From Zerene cesonia (taxonomy: Eukaryota > Arthropoda > Insecta > Lepidoptera > Pieridae), in NCBI RefSeq assembly GCF_012273895.1, contig NC_052129.1:6076001-6140000 (forward strand): a stretch of DNA of 64,000 nt, in the 5' to 3' direction. Below are positions 10,780 through 23,199 of the stretch, one piece after another; the stretch's first letter is position 1; every line of letters begins with the position of its first letter. Below the pieces are notes generated by a model. It did not search any database. It saw only the letters and a program-made list of their open reading frames with translations, and had not been told where the DNA came from. The position numbers were made by a program, and so were the translations under genes.

Positions 10780-12065
10780 TGATTGGTTTAAGGTTTAATA
10801 TGTAGGTCGTGTGGTTTTATAGCTCGATTCGGTTTAAAAATTTGATCAAGCTCGTTTATTTTTTATTACGCTTCTTGCATCGCTGTGTGCACATTATACC
10901 TAGTGATGTAAAAGGTTCATTGTGAAATTTAATTCGTTTAACAGTGCTGAATTGTATTAATTTACTTCTATACTTCATATCGGAACTTTTTTAGTAAGAT
11001 GGTTTTGTAAATTACTTAATGGTTTTATCTTATCAAAATAACTAAAGCCATAAAGTCATACCTTGCAAATTCAACCCAAAATATGCTTTGTAAATTAGAA
11101 TTTTTTATTCGATCAGCTTTTAGAAGGTTACGAAATCACAGCGGACAACAATTCCAAACTTCATATTCATTAAACGTTCAACATACGCGGGAATTTTCTA
11201 GAAAATTTGGCGCGAAAGTGAAGCAATTTCGGCGCCTTTCGTAATGGCCGGAATGGCTGACAGCCGCCGCGGTCTGCTATTGGCACGAAGTTTTAAACGC
11301 GAGCATTCGTAACAGATGCCCACAATAATATTAAACACGGATTTAAACTTTGATAAAACGTTCGGAAACTTGGGCTGGTGGTGGCTGGTGCGGATTTCAG
11401 TATAAGAAGATTATCTATTGCTGGATATACATAAGTAATTAATGTTCTAATGAATGACATGCGTAATTTATTTAGATTATTTTATTTGTACTTATTGTTT
11501 GCAATATGAAGGAAGGTACAAATAAAAAACCGAGCGTAGTTTCTTGCCTACAAATTTACTATTAATGATTTATATGTATTACGACGAAGGAATAACGCCT
11601 CTAAATTGGGTCAACTTTAATTAATAAATGTTTGAGAATGATTTCATGTGGTATATCTCTATAAATGTGTGTATTGGTCTTCCACACAAACTATTCAAAT
11701 GAAGCTAAAAGCTCATAACTGAATACATTGATTATAACCTGAACAATCTCTCCACGGAATACGAAGCGAGCGAAGCGTGCTCAACCTATCAAATAAAGAA
11801 AATTTCATCACGTGAAATACCGTAACCGAATCTAACGATTTCACGGCCCAGTTCCGCGCCACAATTATCGACTAATCGGTACAAACATCTGGAACATCGG
11901 TAAAAAGTCAAATTGAATCGGTAAATAGTAATTTCATAGATAAACAACGTGTCGATTCGTTGCGGTGGCTTGATGAATCAGTTGTATTGAGTCACACTTA
12001 GTTTTTACGTTTCGTCAATTATATTTGCATTTACCTGTAGGTACAGTCATTGCATTGGAAATTGT
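10780..12065. other. Non-coding DNA with a GC-elevated block at 11105-11340
   Basis: No gene or clear repeat was found. The 11105-11340 part is repeat-free with words such as GGCGCGAAAGTGAAGC and CGGAATGGCTGACAGCCGCC, and may be a conserved element. The flanks are AT-rich. Confidence 0.35.
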
Positions 12066-12070
12066 ATATA

Positions 12071-12270
12071 TCTTCACTACATAATATAAAACAAAGTCGC
12101 TTTCTCTGTCCCCATGTCCCTATGTATGCTTAAATCTTTAAAACTACGCAACGTATTTTGATGGTTTGTTTTTTGATAGATAGAGTGATTCAAGAGGTAG
12201 CTTTATATGAATAATAACATCTATTAAACTACTCCGAATTAACGCGTGCGACGCCGCAAGCAAAAGCTAG
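12071..12270 (+). mobile_element. Hel-B copy 1, full length
   Basis: Starts TCTTCACTAC after A and ends CTAG before T, fitting Helitron 5'-TC...CTRR-3' ends and A|T insertion. Internal landmarks are AAAGTCGCTTTCTCTGTCCC, ACTACGCAACGTATTTTGAT and the GCGTGCGACGCCGC end. It has no coding capacity. Confidence 0.75.
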
Positions 12271-12481
12271 TAACATATAAAACGCAAAAGTGACTGACTG
12301 ACTGACTGATTTATTAACGCATAGCGCCAACTAATGGACAGATTGGGCTGAAATTTATCATGCAGATAGCCACTAGAATGTGGGCATCACCTAAACGGAT
12401 TTTGATTCCTACCCTAAGGGGATAAATAGAGGAAAAAAAGTGTAATTAGACCACGCGGGCATAACTGCGGGAAACAGCTAG
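12271..12481 (+). mobile_element. Hel-F copy 1, joined to Hel-B
   Basis: TGACTGACTGACTGACTG, then CAGATTGGGCTGAAATTTAT, ATGCAGATAGCCACTAGAAT and a final CGCGGGCATAACTGCGGG hairpin with CAGCTAG. It begins immediately after the CTAG of the preceding Hel-B copy. The second copy is at 48196. Confidence 0.75.
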
Positions 12482-12599
12482 TTTTCTTGTAAATGTTAAA
12501 TTGAACATATCCTTTTGGTAGAACTGTCAGTGATTAAACTTTAAATATAAGATAGCAACAGGTGTATTAACTTGTATTGAATAATTATCTTTTTTTAAT

Positions 12600-13160
12600 T
12601 CATATTTATACATCTACTTATTTAATTAATCCTATAAAATCCATAGAAATGCTTAACGAACATCTTTCAAATTAAAAACTTCACAAAAAATGCTTCATCA
12701 AGATGGCCTAACAAAAAACTAATAATTACGATATTAACATGAAATCGAATAGCAATAAAGCGCTGAGTCACCGCTCTCCGCCCGCACCGTACAACGGAAC
12801 ACTTCAATTAAAGCGCAGACAGCGCTGTTTTCGCTTACTAATTGAAACTTATCAATAATTGTATAATTCGTTCCACAATTGATTGATTTAATTTCAAAAC
12901 TCGTCGAAACTTACTTGAATACCGAAATCAATTTAATTTTAGAGTGTTACATTCCCGTAGCGTTCCGAAAACTTAGCTGCATCAAGCATATCTACCAATC
13001 TTGATGAATGTCATTTACAAACAAATTTATCAATTTATTTATCTGCGCACGTGGATAGCACCACTGCTCGAAACGGTGAAACAAAACATCGTGAAAAAAC
13101 CGACACGACCGAGAATCAAAAAGTTTGACGACAGGTGACATTTACCAACCCGCTCTTGAC
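12600..13160. other. Repeat-poor non-coding block
   Basis: No repeat family matches. The stretch 12740-12960 carries several ATTGATTGATTTAATTT-like homeodomain words and GC-richer patches. No open frame has splice context. Confidence 0.3.
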
Positions 13161-13165
13161 CAGCG

Positions 13166-13246
13166 TAGTGGATTACCTAGGGCCCGATCTCTCATAGGCG
13201 GCCTATATCCCAGCAGAGGTAACATGTATGAACTGATGATGATGAT
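13166..13246 (+). repeat. Rep-R retroposon tail
   Basis: CTCATAGGCGGCCTATATCC, CAGCAGAGGTAACATGTATG and a (TGA)n end at 13233-13243 match the 4.5-kb tail. Confidence 0.6.
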
Positions 13247-13542
13247 TATTATAATAAATCACACGTAGTATAACCATATATAGACATAAGTTGTTTTATT
13301 ATCTAGAAATAGCCACATAAAATAGACAAATAAGTGGCAGTTAAATTCGTAAAAAAGCAAAAAAAGCGCTGACGGAAAAAATTCAAATAGACAGCGTCTC
13401 CTGAAATATTCTGAACCCATTTGCTTGTAGTATCGCTACATAAATTATTTGTGAAGTCGCTACATTTTTTCTCAGAATCTATTGCGAAGGCACTTTCGCC
13501 GGGATGTTTTTTCGGTGGCCAATGTATAATTTATACATCGAT

Positions 13543-13745
13543 TCATCTATATTAATATTATAAAGAGTAAGGTTTCCAGCTTTGTTTGTGTGTATGCTAA
13601 TCTGCGGAAGTACTGATATGGAACTACTGAACCGATTTTGAATATTCATATATCATTAGAAATGTGCGAACATGTTATCTGCGTTATAGGCTTTATTTTA
13701 ATTTTATCCCATCTCAATCCGTACAAAGCCGAGACGAGCGGCTAG
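13543..13745 (+). mobile_element. Helitron-like element (Hel-G)
   Basis: Begins TCATCTATATTAATATTATA, includes GAACTACTGAACCGATTTTG, and ends AAAGCCGAGACGAGCGGCTAG followed by T. It is the only copy of this subtype here. Confidence 0.65.
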
Positions 13746-13973
13746 TAATTAATATATTACATGTATATTTCTTAATTAATTTATAAGTATAACTATATAG
13801 CATCACAATTGTATCGGATTACAGACAAACATACAGAACACAATAGATACTTGACCCGCATTAAAAAGAGGCGAAATTCAAAATTATTTTCGATTTATTT
13901 CCTTAAGTTAACAGTTTAAGGCGTTTTGTCCAAAAGCGCGTAACACGCCACTATATATCGCGTTTGTGTACTA

Positions 13974-14050
13974 CTAGCTAAAGCCCGTGAATTCGCATGT
14001 TTTTAACTTACTTCCAAGCCCATTTGTAAAATGAATTATGTACTTCGTAG
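13974..14050 (-). mobile_element. Helitron-like 3' end fragment, minus orientation
   Basis: Starts CTAGCTAAAGCCCGTGAATT, the minus-strand reading of a typical CGCGGGCTTTAGCTAG end. The rest is decayed. Confidence 0.45.
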
Positions 14051-14059
14051 CATTACATA

Positions 14060-15820
14060 TCAGTTAATTTTGTATACCTATATACAATATTTGAATAGAT
14101 TTATCTAGACTTTATAATTATAAATGGTAATAAAAAAAAATTCTTATACTAAACCGTAATAGTAATTTGAGTAAGTTCTCAAAATTTATCCTCATTTTTA
14201 TATACTTTCCTACAGTATTATCAGTATACATACAAAAAATAACTAAATTATTACGAAACAAATGCATACTTAAATGACCTAACATAGAAATAATCACAAA
14301 TACTAAACACTTAAGTAACAGCATTCAACATTCCGTAAAAATAAGCCAAAGTCCAGATAAAAATACAACCTCTAATTAACAGCACAAAAGGGCGAATTAA
14401 TAAAACAATAGACCGACTGAAAAAATAAAAGTGATTCGCGTTTCTCACGCAATCACACGCGAGCCTAACGAATACAATGCGATCAGTTTTCCTTCGAAAA
14501 ATTCCAACATTAATTTTCTTCACGATTCGACAGTCGGCTTATTGTATCTCTTCGATTTTATTAAATCTGCCCTTTCGGTAAACACGAGTTTCGATCTCTC
14601 ATTTCGTTAGCTGCACGCAGATCTGTGGTGGCTGGACACGGCTCCATGTGACGACCTTGAATAACATTAAATTCCATGTGAAACTATAAGCAATTCATGG
14701 TATGTAATAAGCGTATAGGCAACAGGAGGCGTATCTCAGTTTGACAAAGGTTACGTTAATGTTTCTTTGGATAAAATGTGAACATAGCTGTAAAACCTGA
14801 AATTAAAATAAGTCTCAGTTCTAGAAAAACTAAGTTTAACAATTATCCTTTTATGTTTTCATTTATACTACACTAAAGTCTACAGCTAAAAGGGAGGATA
14901 TAAATAGGGGATGATATGTCCCAACACTCTGCGCAAAGTAAGCGCAAAACACCACCTCTAGGCACGCACTAGATCCACAACTACTAACCCCGCCCCTTAT
15001 CTTTCTATCCCACTTAACAAGATTCCGCTATTAAGAACGTCCCCTTCATTTCTCATATTTTATCCTTTATTTATACTGTGTGATTCCGCGCTGATTCGCA
15101 TCGTATTAAATAATGTTTTTCTCTTATCGCGGCCGCATTTTCCTTACGGATTCGTGCCGTATTCTCTGATACAATTCCTTTTATTTTATAATTCTTTTGT
15201 TTCGTCTTACGATGCGGAAGCTAGTATGATGTATTTATGGTGGACAGTGTTTTGTGAGCGAATTCTGAATATAACATTATTTATTCCATTTGTATATTTA
15301 CTTATATCCGTGTGTTACTGGTATTTTTCTTATATTCTACCGAGTTTTATAATTTATTTAATATTATTGTTATCTATCATATGTGTAAAAAAAACTCCAC
15401 TCCCAAAAACAACCACAGCATCCCGTCCATCAGTATTTAATTCAAAACTTTTGTCTAAACGTCACTATAAACCGAAATCCGTCGAAACAATATCTCCTGT
15501 ATTTAATCAACTGACACAAAAACTAAAACCTTCGCTGCCCACTATTACCACCCCCCCTCCCTTCCCCTTCACCCACACCCCCTCATTCCCCTTAATCAAA
15601 CGAAATCCCAAACATTGTTCCAAGTATCCGGGGATATTCAGATCCATTTATTAAAACTTCGCGAATGGCCAAGATCGAAACTTTAGAGATTGGGGTTTTT
15701 AAAAACCCTCATTTTCTCATATCTGTAAGACATAATTGGAGATGAGGTTAAGCTTTTTTATTTAGTGAGCCCGTCTTCGTATGCCTAAGTAGGCTACTTA
15801 CTAATCTAAATAGATCTGAT
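14060..15820. other. Non-coding DNA with one unexplained open frame
   Basis: AT-rich, no recognised repeats. At 15226-15654 an ATG-started plus-strand frame of 142 codons has hydrophobic stretches followed by a T/P/K-rich tail. It lacks homology, splice or promoter support and its length is not improbable in 64 kb of such DNA, so I do not call it a gene. Confidence 0.5.
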
Positions 15821-15821
15821 C

Positions 15822-16040
15822 TGACAGAATATCGGCGTGAAAGAGTAGCATGCTAATGTTGCAGTGTTTCATTCGATGAGGGGTGGAGGGGGGAGTCAGA
15901 GGCTCGTATCCTCTTCCTCTATTGTCAGTTCATACATTCCTGCTGTCAATTCTTTTCTTATCTTTTACCCCTTAAAAGCAGGCAACGAATTTGCAACGAA
16001 TTTGAAATGTTCATGGGCGGTGTTGATGGTAGCTGGTTTA
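15822..16040 (-). repeat. Rep-M copy 2, degenerate
   Basis: ATCGGCGTGAAAGAGTAGCA, then CCTTTTACCCCTTAAAAGCA and TGTTCATGGGCGGTGTTGAT follow the Rep-M order on the minus strand. Both ends are truncated. Confidence 0.65.
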
Positions 16041-16544
16041 TGCGGCTCTGCATAAATTCATCAAGACTTGCTTATAAACTACTCATCTGACAAATTTCAT
16101 CCTGATAGATCTACTAATTTTCCAGATTTCATGATCTGTCATTAAACGCCTACATATTTCTATCATATACAAATTACGAATGAAAACATTTTATAGTGGG
16201 TAGATACACTGAAAGCGACATAATTAAAAAGATGGCAAGGTTGAATATAAGATGTACGCAGAGGCCTTACCGCTATAAAATCGAGATTTATTAGAGAAAA
16301 CTGTTCCCAATTCTATAAGCAAATTATTATTGGTAAAGTCGCTAGCACATCCGCTACCATAAATAGATGACACCTCATAACTTAGCTAAGTGCTTGGGGT
16401 GTGATATTTTAAACATAATATAATGGAGATATATCGTATTAGTTGAAATAAATGTTCAAGAAAATTAATTTTAATAAAACCTATTTGTAGTGCCGCAGAC
16501 ACGTATACTATATATATGTCGTTTGTTTTCACTAATGTTGGCTT

Positions 16545-16670
16545 AGTTAACTGGTTAAAGGTTTATAACCGTTAGGCTGTGGATTCGATGACGGAGAGAC
16601 TATCATTATCGCACTACTATCACTATATCACTATAATCAAATAAATTCATTTGTCCCATAGCCCAAAATA
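16545..16670 (+). repeat. tRNA-derived SINE relic
   Basis: TAGTTAACTGGTTAAAGG (box-A-like) and GTGGATTCGATGACGG (box-B-like), ending ATTTGTCCCATAGCCCAA, which resembles the end of the 24.5-kb SINE copy. Confidence 0.5.
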
Positions 16671-16684
16671 AAATATAATCGATA

Positions 16685-16800
16685 AGCTACTCGCCCCAGC
16701 TCCGCCCAGGTTGTCCCGGGACATAAACAAATTAAAATATAGCTTACGACACTCTCAGATACCGTGGGTTCTATTAGTAAAATAATTTATAAAATTAATT
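16685..16800 (-). mobile_element. Helitron-like relic, minus orientation
   Basis: Minus-strand end with CCCGGGACAACCTGGGCGGA and GCTGGGGCGAGTAGC resembles other CCCGG...GCGAG termini here (21.9 and 37.7 kb). Confidence 0.45.
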
Positions 16801-17214
16801 GAGCAGATATCCTAATGATCCTATCATATCAGTAAAGTACCTATTTAATTAGTAAAGATAATTGCTAAATAATTAATCGTCATCTAAATAAACCCCTTAT
16901 TTACTGAACCCGGATATTAGTATGAGAATTAATCAAACCACTAAACTATGGAATAAATAAAGATTAAAAGAGCAAGAAAAGCGATAAAACAGTTAAAAGC
17001 AGCGGAAACAAACGTCCCAGCGAGCTTAATTTCTTTATTTTATGAGATTAACTCGTTATAAAATATACGTAATATACGCTACTCGGAAGTCGTCTGTATG
17101 TTTGTATTTTTATATATACATATTTTAATGCTGTGACTCTCTTTCGTTACCTAAAAGCGTTTAGAAAAAATTTTTAAACAAATATTACTTTGAATGACTT
17201 GTATAAACTATCAT

Positions 17215-17485
17215 AAATAACTCTTTCCTTCATTCAACTCAAATAATCGATTTGGTCGCCCATCCATTGTCAAGCCAATCCAACATACGCCGCACCTTAA
17301 AAATACACAATTCCGTTCACACCCCGTAAAGAGTTAGGAGGCCGGTTAAATTTAACCGCCAAGATAAACTGCCGGTTAACATGTGTTGGTTACTTTAAAC
17401 AGCCATAACGTATTGTTTAGATTCGTATTAAAAATTGATTGCCCTACGCCATTACGGCGAGATATTTATTGCTGCAGATAGGGTT
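17215..17485. other. Repeat-poor block, possible conserved non-coding element
   Basis: GC-elevated, no repeat matches, with the imperfectly repeated word GGCCGGTTAAATTTAACCG / GCCGGTTAAC at 17341-17382. GGTTAA motifs of this kind can bind Grainyhead- or HNF1-like factors, which is only inference. Confidence 0.3.
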
Positions 17486-18387
17486 GCCAATGTGGAATTT
17501 GTAGAAAGGGTTTTTATGCTTTTTATAATATCAAAAAAGATTATGAGATGAACATTATGAGATTGATATTTATATAAAACATACAAAATACGTGTGAAAT
17601 ATGCATGTTATTACCGACCTATAACATAAATTTTCTATTTAAACTTTTAACTAATATAGTAAATATACAGCCAACGCCTAACATATATGAATAAAAAATT
17701 AATTCAATATGCATCGAATGTAGGTAATAACTGCATAAGCATTCAAACTATGGTTGTAAACCAATACAAAAAAAAGATCGACAAAATTACCACTGCGGTG
17801 GCAGCCCTATCCATCCTATATAAATTGTCGGTTGCATCGGGTTTCTAAGAAAATTGTGCATACCACGAATATTTTATGTTATTCAATATAGATACTGTAA
17901 TTATCGATGAAATACGGGCGTGTGTAGGCTTCGTGGCTCGAGATAAAATCATTTGTTTGGCTCGATGTGTAGCAGGTAGGTAGGTGAAATCGGCCGAATT
18001 AGATTTACACTGGCTTATCGGCAGGATGGACTTTTTTAAATTGTTTAGAATATATTGTTATGTACTACAAGTATCTACTTAAGAATAAAAAATGAAGTGT
18101 TATAAAATCGTTTATTTTGATAAGAAATTTATTTACTAATCGTAAATATAACACTGAACATTTCTAAGTACATCAGCGTACGCAGTAAACCAATTCAGAA
18201 CCGTTCAGCAGTTGCAACGCTTGTACAAACAAACACACATCTTTTTCCGTCCACTTCCATATAACTCTTGCAATGGTGTAAATGTTTTGACATGCCTCCT
18301 CTCATCCCACAATAGGATTGTATTGTTATTTGTATATTGTTTGTTGTTATATATTGTTTGTTTATTTGTAACTTGGTAAATAAATAG

Positions 18388-18636
18388 ACTTAGGTTACCA
18401 AGTTTTTTTTGACCGCCTCCTTGGTACAGTGGTTAACGCGTGAGCGTAGAACCGAGGGGTCCTGGGTTCAATTCCCGGTGGGGACGCACAAAAAAAAAAA
18501 AATGTCTCGGTCTGGCAGGACACAGAAGGCTGATCACCTACTTGTCCGTAAAGAAAATCGATCAGTGAAACAGATGTACATCATCTGCCCCATACCCCAC
18601 TAGGGGACACGGGACTTCACTTACTTAGGTTACCAA
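18388..18636 (+). mobile_element. tRNA-derived SINE with 14-bp target-site duplication
   Basis: The element (about 18402-18622) has an RNA polymerase III head: box A TGGTACAGTGG at 18422-18432 and box B GGTTCAATTCC at 18465-18475. An A-run, then a body with TCTCGGTCTGGCAGGACACA and GAAACAGATGTACATCATCT, ends near CGGGACTTCACTT. ACTTAGGTTACCAA flanks it perfectly at 18388-18401 and 18623-18636, the signature of LINE-machinery retroposition. A 64-codon frame inside is incidental. The perfect duplication implies fairly recent insertion. Confidence 0.9.
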
Positions 18637-18639
18637 AGA

Positions 18640-19685
18640 GAAGCACCGTAATTCTTAAATACTAGTTTCTTTGTAACCTTAAAAATTTCCTTGATTGACT
18701 TTTAAAGCAAACAATACACAAAAAAACACGTAAACGACTGGGTCTATTTGCTTGAGACTCAGATTGTTATATCGTTAATATAATGATTGCACCCAATACA
18801 TCGTTTAGACTAGGACGGTTGCCATGACAACAAAATATGTTTTAATTATAAATGCTGTTAAAGAAAACGCTATCGCTTCTGTAGTGAAATTTAAGAGAGA
18901 CGCGTCCAAAGTTTTTATGGGCTTCCACTTCCGCATGACGAAGTTTTCGAAACGAATTAATCCTTTTTGGATTAATTGAAATAGTTTTATGGTCTATTCT
19001 TTTATTATCTAATTATTTCGTGTCAATGATATTACTAGATTAATAACCCGTAAAATACTATAAAATACAAGGTATATCGAATATTTATCAAAAATTTCGA
19101 TTATTATATACATTCTAGTCAAATAAATAACTTCATCTCAATTTGCCACATTATTTTGATAACCTTCTAGTGACATTATTTTTGTTTGTACGCGCCAATC
19201 CCTCGAATAATTACCTACTGCCAGATAAAGATTTTAATACTATTAAAAAATGTTATAATATCGCCAACTTCCAAGAACAAGTTATAAGCTATTAAAATAA
19301 TTAATAACTTCTGTAAGGATTTAATAAAAACTCGTTTTATGAGTCATACTTTAATGTGAAGCGAAATTATAAAATTCTGAGGAATTTAAGCAATTATAAG
19401 AAGCCTCTATTATTTTCTGTTTATAATAAAATATATTTCAGTTAATTATAATCGTGAAATAAATTTAATTTCATTTCAGATCGAGTTACTTGATTATTTA
19501 TTAATTAAACGACTCTTTGTTGCCTATAATAAATAATTTGAATAATTAATTTAATAAAGTTATAAATTAAAAACATTTATCCAAAATACATTAATTCTGA
19601 CGTATGCAGGTACCTAACTATTTGATTCATATATGCATTTCAAAACCAATTTTCTCGTAACAACTTATTAATATATTTGTAAAAG
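18640..19685. other. AT-rich non-coding DNA
   Basis: No exon, intact repeat or RNA gene was recognised. Composition is strongly AT-rich with many stops in all frames. Confidence 0.55.
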
Positions 19686-19687
19686 TG

Positions 19688-19873
19688 CGGTCTGCCCCGT
19701 TATCGTTGGTTTTGTAGTCTACATATAATTATATCTCTAGGCTTAACACTCAGGCACTAACGTATCGAACGGTGAAAGGATTATCGACATTGGTCCAATA
19801 GTTCATGAGATTCTTTAATCTCATAAACTATTCAATGTCTTATACATCCAACGAACTCTTCAGCTTTACATTA
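19688..19873 (-). mobile_element. Hel-C copy 1, minus, with internal hairpin
   Basis: On the minus strand AAGCTGAAGAGTTCGTTGG opens it and GGGGCAGACC closes it. A 16-bp inverted repeat with one mismatch (19797-19812 with 19817-19832) interrupts the normal GAGATTAGCGCG junction, apparently as a local inverted duplication. Confidence 0.6.
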
Positions 19874-19989
19874 ATAGTTTAGACTAAGAACATCATAAGT
19901 TTACTTAAAGAAAATTAGAAACATTTTTTTTATATATATTTTGCAATGTCCGACCGCATCAATAAATATATACAGAGACACACTCAATA

Positions 19990-20220
19990 ATCTAAGATAG
20001 ATAAAATTTAATCTTCGTTCCGATAGGCTTTAAAACCCAATCTATCCCGACAGGTATCCCCTAGCAATATTACCAAATACCTGTCGGCTAATATTCGCCT
20101 TGCTAAGCGTCCGGGGAATTTAAATTTGGCCCAAATTTGTTTGCAATTTTTAATTACGGCACGTGTATGTGGGTTATGAAAGCATGGCCCGCCATTTTCC
20201 CGGTAAAAGGTGTTATATTT
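19990..20220. other. Repeat-poor block, possible conserved non-coding element
   Basis: GC-elevated for the region, carrying CCGACAGGTATCCCC and ACCTGTCGG in opposite orientation and a homeodomain-like TTTTTAATTACGG. No open frame persists. Confidence 0.3.
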
Positions 20221-20224
20221 AAAA

Positions 20225-21890
20225 CGATACTGTTTTTGTAGCCTATGTATTTATTTTACATGTATGTTAATAAACGTTACATTTGCTAAATTTTTATTAG
20301 TAATTTGAATGTTTTAAATTATAATGAAAAAGTGATAGGTAATAAAAATGGAATACAATAATTCGCTTCCTTCACTCGTTCTATGTTAGGTTTTCGATGA
20401 AAAAAAGCACTGAATTAATAACCTGAATCAAACAACATAATTAAAAAATACATATATTTAATATTGAGTAAGGATAGATCATACTATTTAGAATACAATG
20501 AAATTTCAACAAATTATGAAATGAGTAATAACATACGTTTTTAATGAAAAAACTATTTCAAATTACCTAATTATAGTTTTTTAAACAGTTTTTTACTATG
20601 AAGAGTGAATTATACAGATTTCACGAGAGCCCTAAAACACTGAAAATAATTGAATTCAAGACGTAGATTAAAGAGAACAAATTTGTAAGTCGAAATATTA
20701 ATTTCTCATGACCGACGCTTTCACTCAAAAGTTAATAACGGAATACCTGAGCGAAAATTTATCTAATTTTACTCGTAATGAAATTTTCAAATGTAGCTAA
20801 AATTTTATTTTTGAGAGTTAATCATTATATTCGTGTAATTTTATAGAACGTTTGTTTGTGATCAACTCAGAAACCACTGAATTTTAATAACTATTTTCGA
20901 TAGGAATTTAATTTTAACATTCATTGATTTATTACGTATTTAACTACATTGTATTCAGGTAGATACTCGACCTTCACGCATAAGCTGCTGTATAGATTTG
21001 GATAAAATTCGAGCCTATTGAATGACATTACAATCAGATAGGTACTACGTATAAAAAATAGCGGGAATAATTATAGAACATGACACGTTACCAATTAAGT
21101 AATTTAACTAAGTAAGTAATCAATATATATTTATTTTTTTAGAATGTTGTTTTATATTGCATTTGATACTATGTAGATTTGATGCAAGTTTGTAGGGCTA
21201 ATAACAATGTATAATGTATATATATTTAAATACTAATATATAGTATAAAGCTGTAGGTATTGTTTGTTTGTTTAAAAAAGCTTATCTCAAGAATTGCGTG
21301 TTTCACGGAAATTTCATTTTATGTATTTTTGCAATTTGACAATAATATAATAAACATCCCTATATAGACATGATATGAAACGGATGAAACCATTCGATAC
21401 CCCACATCCACACACGTACCGACAGCGTTCCTACTAACCGCTAGTATCTTCAAAATTTACAGATCGCAACTGAAAGCGAGGGTCCACATAGATTAACAGA
21501 CAAAAAAAAAAAAAAAAAAACAACGTATTTACAAAATAAAAAGCGTCTTAGAACGGAATTGAATTCGTGTCCTTAGTCACGATCGGGTAATTTCGTTAGC
21601 CACGGTTTGCCGGCCCACTTTCTAAAACGCGATTGAAAATATCGCCCTTAAAATTGTCGACTTCTCCGAGGAAAAACTATTTTGAACCTAAATTATAACT
21701 ATTTTGAGATTAAAATGGGATAATACGGTAAAAACACAAATAGCAGATCCACTTTTATGATTGTTTAATCAAAATATAAATACACAAAATATTTCTACAC
21801 AATATTTTATCCGATAAACCCGGACATTGGTTAATCGACTATCTGTTATTAGTATGTTATTTCTAAAGTATGAAAATATAATATATGAGG
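20225..21890. other. AT-rich non-coding DNA
   Basis: No gene seen. A poly-A run lies at 21503-21520 and a GC-richer patch at 21550-21650. Weak Helitron-like wording at 20950-21010 is too decayed to call. Confidence 0.5.
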
Positions 21891-21902
21891 TGGATATATG
21901 TT

Positions 21903-22075
21903 ATATAGTAAGCCAATCATCCCGGCTTCGTCCGGGTTGATCCGGGATAATAACTGCCCGATGGGCTCAATACTTATAGTACCAAATTGCATCTAAATCC
22001 AATCATCCGTTTTGTATGATCAGCAGAAGTTACAAATGTAAACATACAAACTTTCAACATACCTAAACATATAAG
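21903..22075 (-). mobile_element. Helitron-like relic, minus orientation
   Basis: Minus strand: GAAAGTTTGTATGTTTACAT, a GGATTTAGATGCAATTTGGT block, then CCCGGATCAACCCGGACGAA. The 3' terminal CTAG has decayed. Confidence 0.55.
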
Positions 22076-22089
22076 CTGTTTTATCAAAT

Positions 22090-22980
22090 TAGTGAAAACG
22101 TGAAATATTTAAAATATTTTACTATGAAATATTAGCCGTACCAGCGATATTAATTACATTGAATAATTCCCATATACTATATTCGTTTTTCACTTGTCAA
22201 GTATCATAAACTCACATTTTTTTATGTATTTCACATCCTCACTAGCCATCTCGCATAATATTACTATAAAATATTCGTTAATGTAATTACAAAAGAAACC
22301 TAGTTATGAGTAAATATTTTAATAAAAACAAATTATTCTTTCTTTCATCATTTAAACATTTCAACATGTCTTTATAATTAGCTTTCATAATAAAAGCGGT
22401 TTAAATGCAATCATTAAAATTGTAGGACAATTTGGAGCATCGTGGACAAAAACCGTGTAATATGGGACAACCGCAGCGTAATTAGTTTTTAAATAACATC
22501 AAGTGTTTTAAAAATATATTACAATCACGGTTTTGAATGTTCGCTGTAGCTAGATCTTTATGTTCGTTTGGGGGAAATTGGGGAACTGATTTTAGTGTTA
22601 ATTAGTAAGTTATGATAGATATTTTTATGCTACTGGTTGATTATTTCGTTTATTAACATTATTATAACATCAGCTAGAATGGGATTTTTTTGGATTAAAT
22701 TGACTTAAAACTCATCTTTAGAGTGAGCAGATATTTTTAACATTAGTAAATGAAATGAAATGAATTTATTTGTTAGAATTGTGGTAACGAAGTTTTTATA
22801 AAAAATCAAGTCCGCACACACATTACAATTTTAACAATGTCTAGAATTATTTTTACATTCTGTTATTTAAACATTTAACATTTACGTAGATCAATTATTA
22901 TTATTTCCTATATTACGATTATCATTCTTGTTTATTTCAATCTCCTTACCAAAGCATTTTTGGGCAAATCACTATACTAG
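22090..22980. other. AT-rich non-coding DNA with a possible LINE tail
   Basis: Mostly featureless. GAAATGAAATGAATTTATTTG near 22752-22772 resembles the minus-strand 3' end of a LINE-like insertion, but nothing else supports it. Confidence 0.45.
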
Positions 22981-22985
22981 CACCA

Positions 22986-23184
22986 TCCTACTAATATTAT
23001 AAATGCGAAAGTTTGTAAGGATGTGTGTGTGTTTGTTGCTCTTTCACGCAAAGACTACTCAACCAAATGCAATGAAATTTGTACGTAGACAGCTGGACTA
23101 GTGGAATAACATATAGGCAACTTTTTATTCCCATATTCCTACGGGATACGAACTTATGCGGATGCAATAGCGGGGCTCAGCTAG
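22986..23184 (+). mobile_element. Hel-A copy 3
   Basis: Full-length with TCCTACTAATATTATAAATG at the start and CTAG before T at the end. The usual 3' hairpin is damaged (GCGGATGCAATAGCGGGGC). Confidence 0.85.
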
Positions 23185-23199
23185 TAACTAATAATAATA

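Noticed and set aside
15154..15654. 166-codon open frame, hydrophobic then T/P/K-rich
   Set aside because: It starts at GTG; the first ATG is 15226. No homology, splice or promoter context was seen. With roughly 6% stops per codon, one such frame in 128 kb of both strands is not surprising.
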